5,393 bases of DNA, from positions 1-5,393 of the forward strand of contig CAKUAK010000045.1 in the NCBI GenBank assembly GCA_934636325.1. Direction: 5' to 3'. The notes under the pieces were generated by a model, which saw only the letters and a list, made by a program, of their open reading frames with translations, searched no databases and had not been told where the DNA came from. This DNA is from an uncultured Eubacteriales bacterium. GTDB taxonomy: Bacteria > Bacillota > Clostridia > Oscillospirales > Butyricicoccaceae. Made by a program: the position numbers and the translations under genes. Of the stretch, positions 3,844-5,393 are shown in pieces. Positions within the stretch are counted from its first letter, which is position 1. The number at the start of each line of letters is the position of its first letter.

Positions 3844-5393
3844 ATGAGATATAAGGCGGCGCTGCGGCTGACGGCCGCCGCGATAACGGCGCTTATGCTG
3901 TGTTCCTGCGGCGCGCAGCAGCAGGAGGAGGTCACGATCGACCCCAATGCCTTGCCGACAAGCAAGGAAATAACCGATTACCGGTCGGGCCACAAGGACG
4001 AGGAGTATCAGGACTATTCCCGCCGGATAGTCGAGATCATATCTGACATGGGCGACAGCGGGATGTATGCCCAGCTGGAGGAGGCCTTTGAAGGCTGGCT
4101 GTCGGGGCGGAAGGAACTGACCGGCGGCGACATATCCTTTTATAACACCAACAAGGTCAACTATGCCTGCGGCCAGAAATGGTTCCGGCAGATCGGCGTA
4201 AAGGCAGAGATATATTATGACGCGGGCAGTGTCAAGGACGAGGCCGCCTTTGTTTCCGATACCTTCGACAGCCTGTGCGGCAGCCTTAAAAGCGGTGCGG
4301 TCGGATTTTTCAAGCTGGGAGAGGTCGATATGCAGTGCTTCGAGACGGGCAGCGAGCTGCCGCGCAACGAGCGCAGGGTCGACGATGTCCCCGACGCCGG
4401 CGATTTCAGCCGGTTCTATGACGATATAGCCTGGCAGCCCGCGGGCGAGAAGGAGGCCCTTGCCATGGCCTATCAGGCCGCGTGTGAGTTGGGTAAGGAA
4501 TACATAGGTGAAGGCCGAAAGCTTTCCTCGGGTATTGTAATACCCGAAGTTGCACTGACAAGGTTCGGCGCCAATCAGGATAAGACACGAGTCAAGATGA
4601 CGATGGAATGGAGTTCTGTTCCGGAAAATATCGAATTTGAAAAGGTCGTTCAGGCTTCGGCGTCGGAACTATACAACAAAATGATATCCGATGCGGCCGT
4701 CAAACAGTATATATTGGATAATGGCGGTCAGATATGTATTGAGTATACAGACGGCGAAGAAGGATATTCATTTATATTCGATGATGAAGAAGTTCGGCCC
4801 GCACAGGAGAGTTTTGGCGTAGTATACCCCGACGCCGACAAATACACGGCCGGGGGCTTCAGCTATAACGCCGCCGACCTGTCGGCCCTTGAGATCAACT
4901 GGCGTTTCGGCCGGGTCGAGCTTGTCGAGTCGGCCTCCGATACCCTCAGGGTCAGCGAGAGCGGACAGCTCGATGATGAAATGGCGGTCCACTGGATGAT
5001 GGACAACGGCACCCTCAGGATACAGTTCGGCGCGTCGAACGGCAGGGTCGATACCGATGACGACAACAAGTATCTGACCGTCGAGATACCCAAGGGCACC
5101 GACATCACGGTAAAGACGGCCAGCGCCGATATCGAGGCCGATACCCTCGAACAGAAGAGCATCGAGGTCAAGAGCGCCTCGGGCGACGTCGATCTTGAAA
5201 ATGTCAGGGCCGATGGTCTGAATGTCACAACGGCCAGCGGCGATATCGACATATCATTTGCCGGAAGAACCAGGGCCGAAATCAGATCGGCCGCCGGATC
5301 GGTCGATCTCGGGCTGCCGCCAGAGGGTGCGTCGGTCAAATATACCAATGCGTCGGGCCGGGAGTTCGAGACCCGGCTGGAGTACCGCGAGGA
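3844..5393 (+). CDS. Lipoprotein with C-terminal DUF4097 beta-strand repeat domain (partial, runs off the window)
   Basis: The frame is open from ATG 3844 to the window edge (516 codons, no stop), with a perfect AGGAGG (3832-3837) six bases upstream. The N-terminus is a lipoprotein signal: basic RYK, a hydrophobic stretch, then L-C-S-C at residues 19-22. C22 is the likely lipidated cysteine, so the mature protein would be anchored to the outer face of the membrane. Residues about 25-340 are acidic and mixed alpha/beta with no family I recognise; two stretches (about 119-168 and 249-302) resemble each other. From about residue 346 the sequence becomes a DUF4097-type (putative adhesin) domain of short beta strands, with the repeated core V-x-[TS]-A-S-G-D-[IV] at residues 423, 442, 461 and 480. 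In the family this domain forms a beta-helix-like stack of unknown function. It often sits beside small membrane proteins, as here. The missing C-terminus is probably short, because the repeat array seems to be ending. Bases 4501-4800 are clearly more AT-rich than the rest of the gene. Confidence 0.88.
   Translation, partial: MRYKAALRLTAAAITALMLCSCGAQQQEEVTIDPNALPTSKEITDYRSGHKDEEYQDYSRRIVEIISDMGDSGMYAQLEEAFEGWLSGRKELTGGDISFYNTNKVNYACGQKWFRQIGVKAEIYYDAGSVKDEAAFVSDTFDSLCGSLKSGAVGFFKLGEVDMQCFETGSELPRNERRVDDVPDAGDFSRFYDDIAWQPAGEKEALAMAYQAACELGKEYIGEGRKLSSGIVIPEVALTRFGANQDKTRVKMTMEWSSVPENIEFEKVVQASASELYNKMISDAAVKQYILDNGGQICIEYTDGEEGYSFIFDDEEVRPAQESFGVVYPDADKYTAGGFSYNAADLSALEINWRFGRVELVESASDTLRVSESGQLDDEMAVHWMMDNGTLRIQFGASNGRVDTDDDNKYLTVEIPKGTDITVKTASADIEADTLEQKSIEVKSASGDVDLENVRADGLNVTTASGDIDISFAGRTRAEIRSAAGSVDLGLPPEGASVKYTNASGREFETRLEYRE
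5110..5304 (+). repeat. Four 19-residue beta-strand repeats within the DUF4097 domain
   Basis: The cores VKTASADI (residues 423-430), VKSASGDV (442-449), VTTASGDI (461-468) and IRSAAGSV (480-487) begin exactly 19 residues (57 bases) apart. The pattern small-Ser-Gly-Asp followed by a beta-branched residue is the DUF4097 signature, and equal spacing implies one turn of a regular beta-solenoid per repeat. The DNA of the copies has diverged, so this is an old protein-level repeat, not a recent tandem duplication. Confidence 0.8.

Noticed and set aside
4863..5348. A 161-codon minus-strand frame opposite the DUF4097 domain.
   Set aside because: Its Ser/Leu-rich product simply mirrors the repeated Ser-Gly-Asp codons of the sense strand, and the sense frame has a signal peptide, a perfect ribosome binding site and a known domain.

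Overview
The window is bacterial and looks like a chromosome segment of a Gram-positive anaerobe, most likely a gut Clostridium-type Firmicute (Oscillospiraceae/Lachnospiraceae-like). That placement is inference. It rests on the strong AGGAGG-type ribosome binding sites, near-consensus vegetative (sigma-A type) promoters, short-tailed hairpin terminators, a Firmicute-style lipoprotein signal and the flavour of the MATE and BrnQ proteins. All supported genes are on the + strand. No RNA gene, mobile element, CRISPR array or phage gene is visible.

Region 1 (1-1607): the window opens on the terminator of a gene lying to the left (1-33). A monocistronic unit follows: a TTTACA-17-TATAAT promoter (73-101), a small leader hairpin, a 458-residue MATE-family multidrug/cation antiporter (159-1535) and a strong hairpin terminator (1569-1607).

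Region 2 (1608-3120): an AT-rich spacer carries a promoter and a small palindrome, then a BrnQ/LIVCS-family branched-chain amino acid symporter (1779-3113). Its codon choice differs visibly from the MATE gene, and no clean intrinsic terminator follows it.

Region 3 (3114-3455): a 342-base, mostly AT-rich intergenic region. Its right half is a well-formed control region: a TTGACA-18-TATAAT promoter, a perfect 12-bp palindrome just after the expected transcription start, and a perfect 14-bp-stem hairpin just upstream of the ribosome binding site.

Region 4 (3456-5393): a two-gene operon made of a 121-residue four-helix membrane protein of unknown function and a large lipoprotein. The lipoprotein has a family-less N-terminal part and a C-terminal DUF4097-type beta-strand repeat domain with an exact 19-residue period; it is cut by the right edge of the window. 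By inference the two form a cell-envelope pair (membrane protein plus surface-anchored lipoprotein). They are the least described content here, and the control region in front of them is the most interesting regulatory sequence. The two transporters are ordinary.
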